NCBI RefSeq assembly: GCF_049116215.1
Contig: NZ_JAGDZB010000006.1
Coordinates: 124,001 to 188,000 of the forward strand
Source: Shimia sp049116215
Lineage (GTDB): Bacteria; Pseudomonadota; Alphaproteobacteria; Rhodobacterales; Rhodobacteraceae
Direction of reading: 5' to 3'
DNA length: 64,000 bases
In this document: piece by piece, positions 49,184 to 57,545 of the stretch
Position numbering within the stretch: the first letter of the stretch is position 1
Layout: every line of letters starts with the position of its first letter
Made by a program: the position numbers and the translations under genes
Notes under the pieces: generated by a model
Told to the model about the DNA's origin: nothing
Seen by the model: the letters and a program-made list of their open reading frames with translations, nothing else
Database searches by the model: none

Positions 49184-49944
49184 TGACCGGCACGATTTTT
49201 CCTGATCTGAAAGGCAAATCCGTTTACATCACCGGCGGGGCCAGCGGCATTGGTGCAGCCCTGACCGATGGGTTCATGGCGCAGGGGGCGAAGGTGGCGA
49301 TCATCGGACGCTCTGCGGCGGAGGACTTTATCGCGGAGATGGAAACTAAACATGGTGCGACGCCTCTTTTTATGCAGGGAGACATCTCCGACATTCCGCG
49401 CCTGCGGGAAACCATCCAGCAAGCGGTGGGGGAGCATGGCGGCTTGGATGTGCTCGTGAACAACGCCGCCAACGACCAACGCCATTCACTGGATGAGGTG
49501 GATGAAGAGTTCTACGACTGGATGCAGGCGGTGAATCAAAAGGCCTATTTCTTTGCTTGTCAGGAAGCGGCTCGGCACATGGACGGCAGTGGCTCGATCA
49601 TCAACTTCAGTTCGATCAGCTACATCATGGGCAACGCGGGATACCCGATTTACACGAGCGCCAATGCGGCGATCACCGGCATGACACGGTCGCTTGCTCG
49701 GGAGTTGGGGCCAAAGGGTATTTGCGTGAATGCACTGGCCCCCGGCTGGGTGCTGACGCAAAAGCAGCTGGATATGTGGGCCGATCCGGAGGCGTTGGCG
49801 GCGCATATGGAGCGGCAGTGTTTGAAAGAGCATTTGACGCCGGAAGATATGATTGACCCCACGCTTTATTTGGCGTCAAACGCCAGCCGAATGATGACTG
49901 GGCAATGCATGGCCGTTGATGGCGGCGTTGTGGTTTCGGGGTAA
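49183..49944 (+). CDS. SDR-family sugar dehydrogenase (probable galactose 1-dehydrogenase)
   Basis: A 253-residue short-chain dehydrogenase. The cofactor motif TGGASGIGAAL, NNAAN and the serine region NFSSISYI are normal. At the catalytic site the sequence is YTSAN: Tyr157 is present but the usual Lys of YxxxK is Asn161. The closing part (LAPGWVLTQKQLDMW, QCLKEHLTPEDMIDPTLYLA) resembles aldose dehydrogenases such as Caulobacter XylB. In context it should oxidise galactose to galactonolactone. Its start overlaps the dehydratase stop by one base (TAATG). Confidence 0.82.
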   Translation: MTGTIFPDLKGKSVYITGGASGIGAALTDGFMAQGAKVAIIGRSAAEDFIAEMETKHGATPLFMQGDISDIPRLRETIQQAVGEHGGLDVLVNNAANDQRHSLDEVDEEFYDWMQAVNQKAYFFACQEAARHMDGSGSIINFSSISYIMGNAGYPIYTSANAAITGMTRSLARELGPKGICVNALAPGWVLTQKQLDMWADPEALAAHMERQCLKEHLTPEDMIDPTLYLASNASRMMTGQCMAVDGGVVVSG

Positions 49945-49947
49945 GAT

Positions 49948-50838
49948 ATGTCTGTGCAAGCACAATGGATTGGAGTGGATTGGGGCACGTCAAAGCTGCG
50001 TGCCTATGCCATGGAGGGCGACAGGCTTCTGGCAACGGCGCAGTCGGACAAAGGCATGGCGAAACTGGACGCCGGCGGGTTCGAAGCGGCTTTGTTGGAA
50101 CTGGTTGAAGGCTGGCTTGGTGACGGGCCGACAGATGTGATTGCTTGCGGTATGGTGGGGGCGCGCCAAGGCTGGGTTGAGGCACCTTACACGGCGGTTC
50201 CTGCGCCCGCGCTGGCGCCGCAGCCGGTGCTGGTGCCCGATACGGATGCGCGTTTGCGGGTGCATGTGGTACCCGGATTGAAGCAGCCAAAGCCCGCGGA
50301 TGTGATGCGGGGAGAAGAGACACAAATTGCGGGGTTCTTGTCGCACAACGCGAACTGGGATGGCGTCTTGTGCCTGCCAGGCACCCACACCAAATGGGCG
50401 CATGTCAGCGCGGATGAGGTGGTGAGTTTCCGAACCTTTATGACGGGCGAACTGTTTTCGCTCCTGAGCAAGCAGTCTGTGCTGCAGCACTCGGTTGGTG
50501 AGGGCTGGGACGCGGAGGCCTTTGGGGCGGGGATGGATGTGACCCTGTCGCGTCCAGAAAATCTGGCTTCGGAACTGTTTGGCATTCGCGCCAGTGATTT
50601 GTTGAATGCAACGCCCTCTGCGGCGTCGCGGTCGCGCTTGTCGGGACTACTGTTGGGAGCTGAACTGGCGGCGTCGCGGCCATACTGGCTGGGTCAGCAG
50701 ATTGCGGTGATCGGAGAGCAGCAGCTGTCCGACGTTTATGCAGAGGCCTTGAAGGCCCAGGGCGGTTGGGTGACCGTTGTGGACTGTCAGGACATGACAC
50801 TTGCGGGGCTGTCTGCCGCGCGCAACCTTTTGGGATAA
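49948..50838 (+). CDS. dgoK: 2-dehydro-3-deoxygalactonokinase
   Basis: A 296-residue DgoK-family kinase with the phosphate-binding start WIGVDWGTSKLRAYAME, then IACGMVGARQGWVEAPY, MRGEETQIAGFL, CLPGTHTKWAHV and TFMTGELFSLLS, all typical. It phosphorylates 2-keto-3-deoxygalactonate. It starts 3 bp after the SDR gene and ends 4 bp before the aldolase gene. Confidence 0.94.
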   Translation: MSVQAQWIGVDWGTSKLRAYAMEGDRLLATAQSDKGMAKLDAGGFEAALLELVEGWLGDGPTDVIACGMVGARQGWVEAPYTAVPAPALAPQPVLVPDTDARLRVHVVPGLKQPKPADVMRGEETQIAGFLSHNANWDGVLCLPGTHTKWAHVSADEVVSFRTFMTGELFSLLSKQSVLQHSVGEGWDAEAFGAGMDVTLSRPENLASELFGIRASDLLNATPSAASRSRLSGLLLGAELAASRPYWLGQQIAVIGEQQLSDVYAEALKAQGGWVTVVDCQDMTLAGLSAARNLLG

Positions 50839-50842
50839 CAAT

Positions 50843-51448
50843 ATGAACCGGTCGATTATTGCCATCTTGCGCGGGGTGACCCCGGGCGAGATCGAAGCCA
50901 TGGCGGATGCCATCATTGCAGCGGGTATCGATAAGATCGAGGTGCCGTTGAACTCGCCTGATCCATTGCAGAGCATAGAACTTTTGGCGAAAGGGTTTGG
51001 GGATCGCGCGCTTGTAGGGGCAGGCACGGTGCTCGAACTTGCTCAAGTGGATGCGGTTGCGGGGGTCGGGGGGAAGCTGATCGTTTCGCCCAATTGCGAC
51101 ACCGGGGTGATTGCGCACAGTGCCAAGCTTGGCTTGGAAAGCTGGCCGGGGGTATTTACGCCAACGGAAGCTTTTGCGGCATTGAAGGCCGGTGCAACTG
51201 GGTTGAAGCTGTTCCCTGGCAACATGGCGGGCCCGGGCGGGTTGAATGCCGTGCGGGCGGTGCTGCCAAAAGAGAGCAAGGTGTATGCTGTGGGTGGCGC
51301 AGGACCCGAGAACTTTGGCGAGTGGATTGCCGCCGGAGCGGACGGCTTTGGTATTGGCTCGGCGATTTACAAAGCCGGCATGAGCGTGGAGGATGTACGT
51401 CAACGGGCAGAGGCCATTGTGGCCGCCTATGACGAGGCATTTGCATGA
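50843..51448 (+). CDS. dgoA: 2-dehydro-3-deoxy-6-phosphogalactonate aldolase
   Basis: A 201-residue KDPG/KDPGal class I aldolase. IAILRGVTPGE, the catalytic Glu region KIEVPLNSPDP, VGAGTVL, LIVSPNCDTGVI, the Schiff-base Lys in GATGLKLFPGNMAGP and VYAVGGAGPENFGEW are conserved; NSP after the Glu and GNMAGP fit the galacto form. It yields pyruvate and glyceraldehyde 3-phosphate. Start ATG 50843 is chosen over an upstream frame that overlaps dgoK; it overlaps the lactonase gene by 4 bp. Confidence 0.93.
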   Translation: MNRSIIAILRGVTPGEIEAMADAIIAAGIDKIEVPLNSPDPLQSIELLAKGFGDRALVGAGTVLELAQVDAVAGVGGKLIVSPNCDTGVIAHSAKLGLESWPGVFTPTEAFAALKAGATGLKLFPGNMAGPGGLNAVRAVLPKESKVYAVGGAGPENFGEWIAAGADGFGIGSAIYKAGMSVEDVRQRAEAIVAAYDEAFA

Positions 51449-52305
51449 GCACTATTTTTGATGATCGACCGTGCGCGTTGGGGGAAGGGCCGCTGTGGCA
51501 CCCAGAACGCAAGCAGCTGTTCTGGTTTGATATTGTGGGCCAACGGATGCTGAGTCAGAAGGATGGTGTGGCGCTTGAGTGGCGGTTTGACGAGCACGTG
51601 TCGGCGGCCGGTTGGGTTGATGCCGACACGCTGATCCTGGCTTCGGAAACGGGGCTGTGGAAGTTCTACCTCGATAGCGAAGAGCAGGAGTATCTGTGTT
51701 CCTTAGAGGCGGACAATCCGGTGACGCGTTCCAATGATGGGCGGGCAGACCCCTGGGGTGGTTTCTGGATTGGGACCATGGGCAAAAATGCGGAACCCAA
51801 AGCCGGTGCGATCTATCGCTACTTCGATGGCGAACTGCACAAGCTGATGCGGGATGTGACAATTTCCAATGCAATTTGTTTCGATAAGTCGCGTGGCTTT
51901 GCCTACTACACCGACACGGTCACCAAATTGGTGATGTGTCAAACTTTGGATGCGGAAACAGGCTGGCCGGTTGGAAAAGCAGAGATTTACCTCGACCTCA
52001 ATGAGGATGGATTGAACCCCGACGGCGCGGTTGTGGATGCGGAAGGCAATATCTGGATTGCGCAATGGGGCGCGGCGCGTGTGGCGGCTTATGATCCAGA
52101 CGGTAACTTCCTGAAGGCGGTCCCGGTTGGTGGGCAACACAGCAGCTGTCCGGCCTTTGGCGGTGATGATCTTACCACGCTTTTGGTGACCTCAGCCCGC
52201 GAGGGCATTGACGAAAAGACATTGGCAGAGGCGCCGGAGAACGGCATGGTCTTTGCCATAGACAACGTTGCCCAAGGGGTGGCGGAACCACGGGTGATTT
52301 TATGA
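51445..52305 (+). CDS. SMP-30/gluconolactonase-family lactonase (probable galactonolactonase)
   Basis: A 286-residue six-bladed propeller. Metal ligands are seen in ALGEGPLWHP (Glu), in SNDGRADPWGGFWIGTMG (Asn and surroundings) and in NPDGAVVDAEGNIWIAQWG (Asp). The family hydrolyses sugar lactones with a divalent metal. Between dehydrogenase and dehydratase steps the expected substrate is galactonolactone. It overlaps dgoA and the GH42 gene by 4 bp each. Confidence 0.88.
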   Translation: MSTIFDDRPCALGEGPLWHPERKQLFWFDIVGQRMLSQKDGVALEWRFDEHVSAAGWVDADTLILASETGLWKFYLDSEEQEYLCSLEADNPVTRSNDGRADPWGGFWIGTMGKNAEPKAGAIYRYFDGELHKLMRDVTISNAICFDKSRGFAYYTDTVTKLVMCQTLDAETGWPVGKAEIYLDLNEDGLNPDGAVVDAEGNIWIAQWGAARVAAYDPDGNFLKAVPVGGQHSSCPAFGGDDLTTLLVTSAREGIDEKTLAEAPENGMVFAIDNVAQGVAEPRVIL

Positions 52306-54239
52306 AGCAAGAACTGGGCGTTTGTTATTATCCGGAGCACTGGCCGGAAGACATGTGGGTCAAAGACGCGGCGGATATGGTTGCGGCCGGCATCCGCTGG
52401 GTGCGGATTGGCGAGTTTGCCTGGAGCCGCATGGAGGCCGTGCCGGGACAGGTGACTCTGGAGTGGCTGGATCGTGCGATAGAGGTTCTGGGTGCGGCTG
52501 GCCTTAAAGTGGTTCTGGGCACGCCAACCGCAACGCCACCACGCTGGATGGTCGACAAGCATCCCGACATGCTGGCGGTGGATGAGAATGGCGCGCCGCG
52601 CAAATTTGGCTCACGTCGGCACTATTGCTTCAGCCACCAAGGCTATCGCGATGAATGTGCGCGCATCACCCAGATTGTAGCCGAACGCTATGGCAAAAAC
52701 CCGCATGTGGCCGCTTGGCAGACTGACAATGAATACGGCTGTCACGACACCACAATCAGCTATTCTGAACCGGCCAAAGCGGCGTTTCAAAACTGGTGTC
52801 AGGACCGCTATGGCACGGTCGAGGCACTCAATGATGCCTGGGGCAATGTGTTTTGGTCCATGGAGTATGCTTCTGTCGATCAGATCGATTTGCCGAACCT
52901 GACCGTGACTGATCCAAACCCTGCGCATGTGTTGGCGTTTCGCCGGTTCACCAGTGATCAAGTGGTGGCGTTTAATAAGGTGCAGGCGGATATTTTGAAG
53001 GCGTACACGGATGCGCCGCTGATCCACAATTACATGGGGCGTATTTTGGAATTTGACCACTTTGACGTGGGTGAAGACCTCGATATTGCAAGTTGGGATA
53101 GCTACCCAATTGGGTTCCTGTCAGATCGCCTGGAAGCCTCCGAAGAACACAAGGCGCGGTTCCTGCGGCAAGGCGATCCCGATTTTCAGGCGTTTCATCA
53201 TGACCTTTACCGTGCGGTTGGCAAAGGCCGTTGGTGGGTCATGGAACAGCAGCCCGGTCCGGTAAACTGGGCGCCCTACAACCCGGCGCCACTGCCAGGC
53301 ATGGTTGCTTTGTGGGCGCTGGAAGCCTTTGCCCATGGCGCGGAGGTGGTTAGCTACTTCCGTTGGCGGCAGGCGCCGTTTGCGCAGGAGCAGATGCACG
53401 CGGGCCTTCAAGCGCCGGACGGCGTCGACGCGCCGGGCATGGATGAGGCACGGGCCGTGGCCGGTGTGCTCGACATGTTGAAGGAGCAGGACACGCAACA
53501 GGCCGATGTGGCGCTTGTGTTTGACTATGCCTCTGATTGGGCATGGAAAACGCAGCCGCAGGGCGCTGGGTTTGACTACTTTCGACTGGTGTTCTCCGCC
53601 TATCGCGGGTTGCGCCGGGCGGGGCTGTCCGTCGATATCGTGAGCGCCGCGCATCGGGACTTCGCTGGTTACAAAGCAGTTTTTGCGCCGGGCCTCGCCA
53701 CGCTGGACCCCGCTTTGGTTTTGGCGATTTCGGAGGCAGATGCGCTGGCCGTGATGGGGCCGCGGACCGGAGCCATCACCGAAGAGTTCATGATCCCGGC
53801 CAAAGGCCGTCCGGGGATGCCTAACCTAGACGTTCGGGTCGATCTGATTGAGAGCCTGCCACCACAAGCCGGTATGGATGTGTCCGGGGGCGGCAAGGTG
53901 GAGCATTGGCATGAGCGCTTGTCCGGCGCAGCTGAGGTTCTGTTAAAAACCCAAGACGGGGCGGCCGTGATGATGGGGCAGGACCATCGTTGGTACCTGG
54001 GCAGCTTCCCGGATGAGGCGCTGTGGGATCGTGTTGTGTCCATGGCTTGTGAGCAGGCTGGCGTCGCCATGTCGCCAATGCAGGACGGGGTGCGTCGGCG
54101 TCGGTTTGGCTCTTATGAGTTTGTGGTCAACTACAACAGCTTCTCCGCCAGTGTTTCTGGCCATCGCGTGCCAGCCTGTGGCGTGCTGGTGTTTGAAGGC
54201 AATACGCCGATTGTGGCCTGTGATCTGAGTTCCGGCTAA
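52302..54239 (+). CDS. Beta-galactosidase, GH42
   Basis: A 645-residue GH42 enzyme without signal peptide. The start ELGVCYYPEHWPEDMW and IRWVRIGEFAWSRMEA are diagnostic. Acid/base Glu144 is in WQTDNEYGCHDT, the nucleophile Glu315 in WWVMEQQPGPVNW, and a C-terminal trimerisation/beta domain follows. It removes beta-linked galactose from short intracellular galactosides. It is the last gene of the operon and followed by a terminator. Confidence 0.94.
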   Translation: MKQELGVCYYPEHWPEDMWVKDAADMVAAGIRWVRIGEFAWSRMEAVPGQVTLEWLDRAIEVLGAAGLKVVLGTPTATPPRWMVDKHPDMLAVDENGAPRKFGSRRHYCFSHQGYRDECARITQIVAERYGKNPHVAAWQTDNEYGCHDTTISYSEPAKAAFQNWCQDRYGTVEALNDAWGNVFWSMEYASVDQIDLPNLTVTDPNPAHVLAFRRFTSDQVVAFNKVQADILKAYTDAPLIHNYMGRILEFDHFDVGEDLDIASWDSYPIGFLSDRLEASEEHKARFLRQGDPDFQAFHHDLYRAVGKGRWWVMEQQPGPVNWAPYNPAPLPGMVALWALEAFAHGAEVVSYFRWRQAPFAQEQMHAGLQAPDGVDAPGMDEARAVAGVLDMLKEQDTQQADVALVFDYASDWAWKTQPQGAGFDYFRLVFSAYRGLRRAGLSVDIVSAAHRDFAGYKAVFAPGLATLDPALVLAISEADALAVMGPRTGAITEEFMIPAKGRPGMPNLDVRVDLIESLPPQAGMDVSGGGKVEHWHERLSGAAEVLLKTQDGAAVMMGQDHRWYLGSFPDEALWDRVVSMACEQAGVAMSPMQDGVRRRRFGSYEFVVNYNSFSASVSGHRVPACGVLVFEGNTPIVACDLSSG

Positions 54240-54266
54240 CGGGAAGTCGGCACAAATGAATTGAAG

Positions 54267-54294
54267 CGGGCGGTGCGAGGGCAGCGCCCGTTTT
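54267..54294 (+). terminator. Galactoside operon terminator
   Basis: CGGGCG / CGCCCG, with a 12-nt loop able to pair internally, is followed by TTTTGCTTTT, 27 bp after the GH42 stop. Confidence 0.75.
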
Positions 54295-54347
54295 GCTTTT
54301 CAGCCTCCCGTGACGTCATGCTGCGCGGGGATTGATTGCATGGAAAG

Positions 54348-54384
54348 TTCGTATACGAATTAGGTAAAGCAGTTCGGATGCGAA
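54348..54384. promoter_or_regulatory. Two copies of a MarR-type operator
   Basis: TTCGTATACGAA (54348-54359, perfect palindrome) and TTCGGATGCGAA (54373-54384) share the form TTCGnATnCGAA with centres 25 bp apart, directly before the MarR start. They are probably autoregulatory sites. Confidence 0.65.
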
Positions 54385-54389
54385 CCAAC

Positions 54390-54851
54390 ATGGTCAAACC
54401 ACCCAAGATATTCCTGCTGATGAACCGGGCCCATGCGGCAATCACCCGCGCGTCTGAACGAAAGACGCAAGCGCTGGCTGATCTGTCGATGCCGCAACAC
54501 GGCGTTTTGGTGCTCCTGGCCAAGCAGGATGGCCAAACAGTCACGCAGCTCGCTAAAGCGCTCTCGATGCGCAAATCCAGCTTGAGTGGCTTGATTGATC
54601 GCATGGTGGAGCGCGGCTTTGTGCGGCGCGTGCGGGAAGACTCAGATGGCCGCGTTGTGAGAATTTATCTGGAACCAGCTGCGGAAAGCTTAGTGCAACG
54701 TACGGTGCCCTTTGTGCAGCACGTAAATGGGCTTCTGTTGGCGCCATTTGATGCGGCGGAGCAGGAGGTCATTGGCCGGTTTCTGACCCATTTGGCGGAG
54801 AACGCCGAGGATGTGATTGATCAAGCGGAATGGCGCGAGGGGCAAGAGTGA
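54390..54851 (+). CDS. MarR-family transcriptional regulator
   Basis: A 153-residue winged-helix regulator: MPQHGVLVLLAKQDGQTVTQ, LAKALSMRKSSLSGLIDRMV and RGFVRRVREDSDGRVVRIYL are the recognition helix and wing. There is no cysteine, so it is not of the OhrR redox type. ATG 54390 is preferred; upstream ATGs at 54336 and 54378 fall before or inside the operators. It overlaps the alpha/beta hydrolase gene by one base, so that hydrolase is its likely target. Confidence 0.85.
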   Translation: MVKPPKIFLLMNRAHAAITRASERKTQALADLSMPQHGVLVLLAKQDGQTVTQLAKALSMRKSSLSGLIDRMVERGFVRRVREDSDGRVVRIYLEPAAESLVQRTVPFVQHVNGLLLAPFDAAEQEVIGRFLTHLAENAEDVIDQAEWREGQE

Positions 54852-55747
54852 TGTTGGATCAAGGTGATGTGACTGTTGAAGAGATCAAATTTCGTGCAGG
54901 GGACGGCTGGGAGCTGGCTGGCACGGTCTATCGTGGAGCCGCGCCGCAGGTGGCCATTCTGATCTCCGCCGGCACCGGCTTTCCGAGGCGGTTCTATCGC
55001 CACGTAGCCGCCTATTTGGCGGAACGCGGCGCGGTGGTCCTGACCTATGATTTTAGAGGTATCGGCGAGTCCGGGGCAGACAACCTCGCGGTCAGTGGGA
55101 TCGATTATCCAGACTGGGGACGGTTGGATATGACGGCAGCGCTCGCGCATCTGGAGCACATTGCGCCGCGCCTTCCCCTCACAACTTTGGGTCATAGCAT
55201 TGGCGGTCAATTTGTCGGGTTTATGCAGAACCATCACAAGGCAACGCGGCACGCCTTTGTGGCTGTGGGCAATGGGCATTGGGGTGTTCACAAGCTACGC
55301 AATATGCCGCTGGAGCTGTTTTTCTGGTGGGGCTTTGGCAGCTATTGCCTGGCGCGGCATGGCTATATTCCGGCGGGTGGCTTGTGGGGCGGCGAGGCCT
55401 TGCCACCGGATGTATTCCGCACCTGGCGGCGGTGGAGTGCGCGGCGCAGCTATCTTTTGCCGGAACTGGCTGAGGGGCGGTATCCGCATCACTTTGACGA
55501 TCCGTGCAGCCCCATCCGTGCATGGGTGATGAGCGATGACCCGATTGCAACGGAGACTGCCTGCGGGGATACGCTGAGCCACTATAGCAAGGCTGAGAAG
55601 AACTTGGTGGTACGAACACCGAAGCAGCTTGGCACCAGGAAGGTGGGTCATGACGGGGCGTTTCGCAAAGGGCGGGAAACGCTTTGGGAGGAGCTTTGGG
55701 AGTGGCTGGCGGAGGGGCAATTGCCGGACGGGGCCAATTCGATGTGA
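54851..55747 (+). CDS. Alpha/beta hydrolase
   Basis: A 298-residue alpha/beta hydrolase-fold protein. The nucleophile elbow is TLGHSIGGQFVGF; the oxyanion region is SAGTGFPRRFYRHVAAYLAE; the acid and His of the triad probably lie in VMSDDPIA and KVGHDGAFRKG. A Trp-rich segment (LFFWWGFGSYCLARHGYIPA) probably forms a lid. The substrate is unknown, perhaps an ester or lipid. It is coupled to the MarR gene by TGATG. Confidence 0.82.
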   Translation: MLDQGDVTVEEIKFRAGDGWELAGTVYRGAAPQVAILISAGTGFPRRFYRHVAAYLAERGAVVLTYDFRGIGESGADNLAVSGIDYPDWGRLDMTAALAHLEHIAPRLPLTTLGHSIGGQFVGFMQNHHKATRHAFVAVGNGHWGVHKLRNMPLELFFWWGFGSYCLARHGYIPAGGLWGGEALPPDVFRTWRRWSARRSYLLPELAEGRYPHHFDDPCSPIRAWVMSDDPIATETACGDTLSHYSKAEKNLVVRTPKQLGTRKVGHDGAFRKGRETLWEELWEWLAEGQLPDGANSM

Positions 55748-55883
55748 TGCTTTTAAAGTGGGTAAATTCGAGGGTTTTGTGGCAATCGAAAATTACCCTG
55801 AGTTGAACAAATTTTCACCACGAACTCGTGTGAGCCTGTGTTCCATCCTGTTTTTAGTAATTGGTAACGTAAGGATTGAGCCC

Positions 55884-56399
55884 ATGCAGGACGACTTTCA
55901 GAAACGGCTTGAGCGCTTAGAAAAAAAGCGCATCGACGAAGGTGGCATGCAACGTCGCGAAGATGGGTCGGCACCTTGGGAACAATGGGAGAAACAGCCT
56001 CGGCCAATGCGACAGCGACGCACTCCGATGTTTGGTCCGATCGCATTGGTGATCAGCCTAGCTATCGCCGGTGGAAGCTATATCTTTTTAGCCAAGAGCG
56101 AGATCGGAGCCAACTTTCTCGCGAACCATTTGCCGGACGGGGGAGAGAGCCCGCTCGATGCCGTGTTGATGTCAGGAATCCCTCAAGAACATCTTGAAAT
56201 GATGACGGATGAGCAAAAGAACATCCTCAAAAGCGCAGGGTCTATGGGCGGGATGATGACCAGCCAAAAATTATACGCGAAAATGGAACAGCAAATACGT
56301 GGTCAAATCACCAATGAGGAGCTGGTGGCGTGGATGGAAGCCAACCAAGACCACTACTTGGTGAAAATCGAGCTGGGACGGATGCGGACCGGACTGTAG
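55884..56399 (+). CDS. Hypothetical single-span membrane protein
   Basis: A 171-residue protein I do not recognise. A charged cytoplasmic N-terminus (QDDFQKRLERLEKKRIDEGG) precedes one membrane helix (about 50-69, MFGPIALVISLAIAGGSYIF). The periplasmic tail is rich in Met and Gln (HLEMMTDEQKNILKSAG). AAGGA upstream of ATG 55884 supports the start. The Roseobacter-type layout suggests an envelope or assembly protein, but no function can be given. Confidence 0.65.
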   Translation: MQDDFQKRLERLEKKRIDEGGMQRREDGSAPWEQWEKQPRPMRQRRTPMFGPIALVISLAIAGGSYIFLAKSEIGANFLANHLPDGGESPLDAVLMSGIPQEHLEMMTDEQKNILKSAGSMGGMMTSQKLYAKMEQQIRGQITNEELVAWMEANQDHYLVKIELGRMRTGL

Positions 56400-56462
56400 C
56401 GCAAGGAAACTGTCGCCCTTTTGGGCGGCACAACCCAACCAACACCGTTGATTTGCAACAAA

Positions 56463-56492
56463 AAAGGCCGGCTCCTGAAGGAACCGACCTTT
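56463..56492 (-). terminator. Strand-specific terminator of ppaC
   Basis: Read on the minus strand, AAAGGTCGGTTCC pairs with GGAGCCGGCCTTT through 13 positions, two of them G-U, followed by a T-run. On the plus strand the same two positions are C-A mismatches, so it should end leftward transcription only. Confidence 0.85.
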
Positions 56493-56512
56493 GAATTTGC
56501 ATGAGATCAGGA

Positions 56513-57427
56513 TCAGACCTTGAGATTTGGAATGATCTGCTTTTTGCGGCTCACAACACCTGGCAGCACAACGGTGTCGCCGGAAACTTCCACGTCAAAA
56601 GACTTGGCGGCCACGGTTTTCACCAGATCGTTTGGCACCAGCAAGGTGGACTGTTCGTTCAGGATATCGACCACAAACAGAAGCACCTGCTCGACACCGT
56701 CCTCAGATGCCACGGTGGTCATGGTCTCCATCAGGGATGCCTTGCGGTCCAGCACGGTGGCGGGGCTGGTGGTTTCCAGAACCGACACGCGGAACTTGGT
56801 GCCGTCCACAGCGTATTCTTTGGAGTCCATGCGCAGCAGCTCTGCGTCGGAGAAAGAAGACACGTCGGATTTTGCAGCAAACATTTCAGCGGCATAAGAC
56901 GGGATGTCGATGCCCAGATCCGCGGCCAGTTTCTCACAAACTGCCTTGTCGTGGTCGGTGGTGGTTGGGGAGCGGAATTCCAGCGTGTCAGACAGAATGC
57001 AGGTCAGCATTGTGCCTTTGACCCAGTCTGGCATGTCGATGTCGCCCATCAGGTCAAACATGATGGTCGCGGTGCAGGCCACGGGACGGATGGTGATGTC
57101 GATTGGGCCTTTGGTTTCCAGACCGCCAACCAGCTTGTGGTGGTCGATGATCGCCTGAACATCTGCGCCGTTGATGTTGGCAGGTAGCTCGGCCGGGTTG
57201 TTGGTGTCCACGATCACAACAGCGGCGTCGTCTGCCACGTCTTCGATGATCGCCGGCTTTGGCAGGTCCCAGCGGTTCAGCAGCCATGCGGCTTCGGTGT
57301 TGGGCTCGCCCAGCAGCTTTGCTTCGGCTGGAGTGCCTTTGATTTCAGACAGATACCACGCCCAGATGATTGGGGAGCCGGTGGAATCGGTGTCGGGGGA
57401 TTTGTGGCCAAAAACCTGAATTGTCAT
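56513..57427 (-). CDS. ppaC: Manganese-dependent inorganic pyrophosphatase (family II)
   Basis: A 304-residue DHH-family pyrophosphatase. Metal ligands are in GHKSPDTDS (His8, Asp12, Asp14), VDTN (Asp74) and AIIDHHKLVGG (Asp95-His97). The C-terminal DHHA2 domain ends with the substrate-binding SRKKQIIP. It hydrolyses pyrophosphate released by biosynthesis. No CBS insert is present. Single gene with its own terminator. Confidence 0.95.
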   Translation of the reverse strand: MTIQVFGHKSPDTDSTGSPIIWAWYLSEIKGTPAEAKLLGEPNTEAAWLLNRWDLPKPAIIEDVADDAAVVIVDTNNPAELPANINGADVQAIIDHHKLVGGLETKGPIDITIRPVACTATIMFDLMGDIDMPDWVKGTMLTCILSDTLEFRSPTTTDHDKAVCEKLAADLGIDIPSYAAEMFAAKSDVSSFSDAELLRMDSKEYAVDGTKFRVSVLETTSPATVLDRKASLMETMTTVASEDGVEQVLLFVVDILNEQSTLLVPNDLVKTVAAKSFDVEVSGDTVVLPGVVSRKKQIIPNLKV

Positions 57428-57545
57428 GTCGCGACGTCCTTAAAAACAAAGAAAACGGAGAAGTTGCGCGCCTTATAGAAGGGCGCGTTGCGTTTGTCAC
57501 CTGCGGCTTTGGCCCTGCGACCTCGCGGCGCGGTGGGCTGTTGCA

